Below, one piece after another: positions 62,146 to 64,000 of a stretch of 64,000 nt of DNA. How positions within the stretch are numbered: position 1 is the stretch's first letter; every line of letters begins with the position of its first letter. The stretch is from Tateyamaria omphalii. Its GTDB lineage: Bacteria > Pseudomonadota > Alphaproteobacteria > Rhodobacterales > Rhodobacteraceae. The notes under the pieces were generated by a model. That model worked only from the letters and a program-made list of their open reading frames with translations. It ran no database searches and had not been told where the DNA came from. A program made the position numbers and the translations under genes. The stretch covers positions 558,001 through 622,000 of the forward strand of contig NZ_JAHVHT010000002.1 of the NCBI RefSeq assembly GCF_019802125.1, in the 5' to 3' direction.

Positions 62146-62427
62146 TCAATGGTAGTCCACAATCTCGACATCGGCGGGGCCGTTCGGCGTCCAGACAAAG
62201 CAGATGCGCCATTGCCCGTTGATTCGCACCGAGTGTTGACCGGTCCGATCCCCTTTCAGTTCATCCAGGTGGTTGCCGGGCGGGAACCGCAAATCCTCGA
62301 CAACAACCGCAGCATCCAGCGCCGAAAGCATCGCCCGGGTGCGCTTCACCAAGTCACCTGGGAAGCCTTTGCCGTACTTGCCCTTCACGGCGTTGGCGGC
62401 GCGTTTGCCCTTAGTGCTTTGGATCAT
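62146..62427 (-). CDS. higB: HigB-family toxin (RelE-like mRNA interferase)
   Basis: 93 residues: KGFPGDLVKRTRAMLSALDAAVVVEDLRFPPGNHLDELKGDRTGQHSVRINGQWRICFVWTPNGPADVEIVDYH is the HigB/RelE fold, with the C-terminal active-site histidine. HigB cleaves ribosome-bound mRNA. Toxin first, antitoxin second is the normal order of hig loci. There is no Shine-Dalgarno upstream of ATG 62427; see the promoter entry. Confidence 0.92.
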   Translation of the reverse strand: MIQSTKGKRAANAVKGKYGKGFPGDLVKRTRAMLSALDAAVVVEDLRFPPGNHLDELKGDRTGQHSVRINGQWRICFVWTPNGPADVEIVDYH

Positions 62428-62433
62428 AGTGGG

Positions 62434-62472
62434 TATGTATCATATAGTGACGCATGTGTCAATGTGTGATAC
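62434..62472 (-). promoter_or_regulatory. higBA promoter with 36-bp palindromic operator
   Basis: A symmetric element GTATCA-N5-TGAC-N6-GTCA-N5-TGATAC spans 62437-62472. On the minus strand it contains a perfect -35 TTGACA (62462-62457) and, 17 bp on, TACATA (62439-62434) as a -10. Predicted transcription would begin close to the higB ATG at 62427, so the mRNA could be leaderless. Position and symmetry suit HigA autorepression. Confidence 0.6.
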
Positions 62473-62539
62473 GCCGCCGCGCTCACCGCAAATAAGTACT
62501 AGCTCTGAGCCGACCAACAAGAGATCTGGAATTGAGGAT

Positions 62540-63670
62540 TTATCTCGGTGACAATCTGAGTATGAGTTCGGTAGCGTTCTGACGAGCGTCGCGGTGTTTC
62601 TTGTCGCCTCCCAGAGTTGAAAACCGAGAGGATACTTTGGCCTCTTCGATATCAAAATACTGTCCTGATAAGACCGAAACGTCTTCGCCGCTCATTCCAT
62701 TGCTTGCCGCATCAGCAGGGAACGTCACAATTGCAGACGCTCCTTTCTCTGATAAAACTCTGAGCAGATCATCGAAGACAGTCTTTGATCTGGTACGCAA
62801 GCTGTACTCTGATCTTGGACGCTCACTAGATGGCGGATACCGTCCATTCCCAGATATTTCCCCTACTTTCCCAACAGCCACAGTTTCTAAGACGTGGTAG
62901 AATCGACTGTAGTGAACGCCGGAGTAAGGTGGATCCAGGAAGACTAGGTCACCTTCCGAAACCTGTTTTGCAAGTTCGTTTGCATCCGAAACGCATGCTT
63001 TGCCTTGTATCATTGCTCGCTTCTTGGACAAGGTGTCGACAGCGCGCCTGACTAGAAACTGAATGTCTCGCATCCAAGCTTCCATAAGGTAACGTCCGGC
63101 AGTTTCATTTGGTTTGAATGGCTGCGCCGTATGGCCCGGGGATGCGGCTGATTGGCTGGCTGCAATTATCAACGCGGCGAGTCCAATCTTGCGGTGGACA
63201 CGATTATTGGGAAGGCTTTTGCGCAGGGTGTCTAGCCAAACGGCTTGAATGGGAGAAAAGTAGTACCCCCCATAAGCGCGAGTAATTGGGAAATCCGTAG
63301 ACGAGCAAAGCTCTTTTGCTCTAGATGCTTTTTCAGTGATTCCCCCGTCTTTCAACTGGTTTTGAAACAGCCTTGCCAAGCTGGGAAAGTCACCGGACTG
63401 GCGGTCCTCAGCTCTTTGGAACCAACTATCTACCCACCTTCGACTGTTCAGAATTTCTGTGCGTTCGATAACGCTAGCAGCAAGTGCAACGGCGTAGGCT
63501 TGAAGATCCGACGCAATTACTTCTCGCTCGTAGTGCTGCGCGACATGCCAGGCTACTGCACCGGAGCCTGTGAACAGATCAAAAACACGATTGCACTCAC
63601 CGATAGACCTATCGAGAGCTTCACCGAGACCGTTCGATAGCATCGACTTCTTCGAACCCATGTACTTCAT
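62540..63670 (-). CDS. adenine-specific DNA methyltransferase (D12/Dam class)
   Basis: 376 residues. Motifs are MKYMGSKKSML at the N-terminus, DLFTGSGAVAWHVA (AdoMet binding, motif I), and LVFLDPPYSGVHYSRFY with the catalytic DPPY (motif IV, around residue 245). The order fits the alpha/D12 class that methylates adenine N6. The segment between motifs I and IV is longer than in Dam and should contain the target-recognition part. The ATG at 63670 overlaps the stop of the upstream gene (ATGA), which indicates a coupled partner. Recognition site unknown. Confidence 0.88.
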   Translation of the reverse strand: MKYMGSKKSMLSNGLGEALDRSIGECNRVFDLFTGSGAVAWHVAQHYEREVIASDLQAYAVALAASVIERTEILNSRRWVDSWFQRAEDRQSGDFPSLARLFQNQLKDGGITEKASRAKELCSSTDFPITRAYGGYYFSPIQAVWLDTLRKSLPNNRVHRKIGLAALIIAASQSAASPGHTAQPFKPNETAGRYLMEAWMRDIQFLVRRAVDTLSKKRAMIQGKACVSDANELAKQVSEGDLVFLDPPYSGVHYSRFYHVLETVAVGKVGEISGNGRYPPSSERPRSEYSLRTRSKTVFDDLLRVLSEKGASAIVTFPADAASNGMSGEDVSVLSGQYFDIEEAKVSSRFSTLGGDKKHRDARQNATELILRLSPR

Positions 63671-64000
63671 GGGCACATTCCCCACATCGCAGCCCGTTCC
63701 AGTTGAGTCACGTCAGGAGTGCCATTTTGGTTTGCAGCAAAGAAACCGTTAGGCTCGTAGGCGCTTTCAACTAGTGAGGATTGAAAGTCTTCGACAGCAT
63801 ACCTGGTGGTGTCCCACAGATCGGCCATTCGCTCCGGCAACTTTTCGGCCGGAGTTATTCCGCGATGGACAATCAGGGGATCAAGCCATGGTCGAATTTC
63901 GGTGCCGTCTGGTGAAAACCCAGCCTCGTGTAGGGTCAGCGTGTTCATGGCGGTCGCAGCTCGTAGCAACAGCACCGCTCGTGATATCATTGCGCGAGGT
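63667..64000 (-). CDS. C-terminal part of an unrecognised protein coupled to the methyltransferase
   Basis: The frame is open to the window edge, so the 5' end is outside. The visible C-terminal ~110 residues (RAVLLLRAATAMNTLTLHEAGFS..., LPERMADLWDTTRYAVEDFQ..., PDVTQLERAAMWGMCP) have no recognised motif. An internal ATG at 63990 is a possible start but the frame continues upstream without a stop. The ATGA overlap with the methyltransferase suggests a two-gene system, perhaps restriction or another modification-linked function; that is an inference. Confidence 0.55.
   Translation of the reverse strand, partial: PRAMISRAVLLLRAATAMNTLTLHEAGFSPDGTEIRPWLDPLIVHRGITPAEKLPERMADLWDTTRYAVEDFQSSLVESAYEPNGFFAANQNGTPDVTQLERAAMWGMCP

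Noticed and set aside
56623..64000. Search for a second copy of the tRNA-Arg 3' end as attR
   Set aside because: No repeat of TTCGAATCCTGC or its neighbours was seen to the window end, so no att pair is annotated.
1..64000. CRISPR arrays, insertion sequences and rRNA genes
   Set aside because: No regularly spaced repeats, transposase genes with terminal inverted repeats, or rRNA segments were recognised.

Overview
The window is chromosomal DNA of an alphaproteobacterium, most likely a marine member of the Rhodobacteraceae (Roseobacter group). The evidence is high-GC coding sequence, TRAP transport genes, many ATGA/GTGA start-stop overlaps, a GAAC-type SOS-box-like site, and the gene sets MoxR-DUF58-DUF4159 and gpmI-envC-ctpA. 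This placement is an inference from gene content and protein style; no search was run.

Positions 1-19549 are housekeeping and conserved genes. They comprise a MoxR/DUF58/BatA-DUF4159 operon, a hydroxypyruvate isomerase-like protein, DNA polymerase I with a small companion gene, a short soluble chemoreceptor-like protein, a zf-CHCC zinc finger, a DUF1203 protein, an orphan error-prone polymerase DnaE2 that lacks its usual C-terminal OB region, a CutA/YqfO-like protein, a DUF3291 protein, and the gpmI-envC-ctpA operon. Downstream of ctpA lie a terminator and a cluster of short repeats.

Positions 19800-47900 form a large sugar-acid region. A minus-strand operon (SDR, IlvD/Edd dehydratase, FAH-family hydrolase, 2-hydroxyacid dehydrogenase, enolase-superfamily dehydratase) looks like a non-phosphorylating aldonic-acid route. 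Next come a 3-hydroxyisobutyrate-dehydrogenase relative and a DenD-like dehydrogenase, a leishmanolysin-like metalloprotease, and a GntR regulator divergent from a complete TRAP transporter. The TRAP genes lead into altronate dehydratase, a phytanoyl-CoA dioxygenase-family enzyme, another dehydrogenase, an EamA transporter and KDG kinase. Fructuronate reductase, uronate isomerase and mannonate dehydratase complete the hexuronate route. Four Gfo/Idh/MocA dehydrogenases surround uxuA and suggest that a modified or uncommon sugar is the real substrate.

Positions 47981-56495 hold a UDP-sugar dehydrogenase, an amine oxidase/cupin pair with a divergent TetR regulator and putative operators, the 5-oxoprolinase genes pxpBCA, a YcaQ-type glycosylase and a LacI regulator.

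From the tRNA-Arg(CCT) gene at 56623 to the window end the DNA looks like a mobile island. It carries a winged-helix plasmid-type protein, MobC, a ColE1 MbeA-type relaxase with two mobilization genes nested inside it in another frame, a 606-residue two-helix coiled-coil membrane protein in AT-richer DNA, a HigBA toxin-antitoxin pair under a 36-bp palindrome, and an adenine methyltransferase coupled to an unrecognised gene that runs off the right edge. No integrase and no second att copy are visible, so the island probably continues past 64000.
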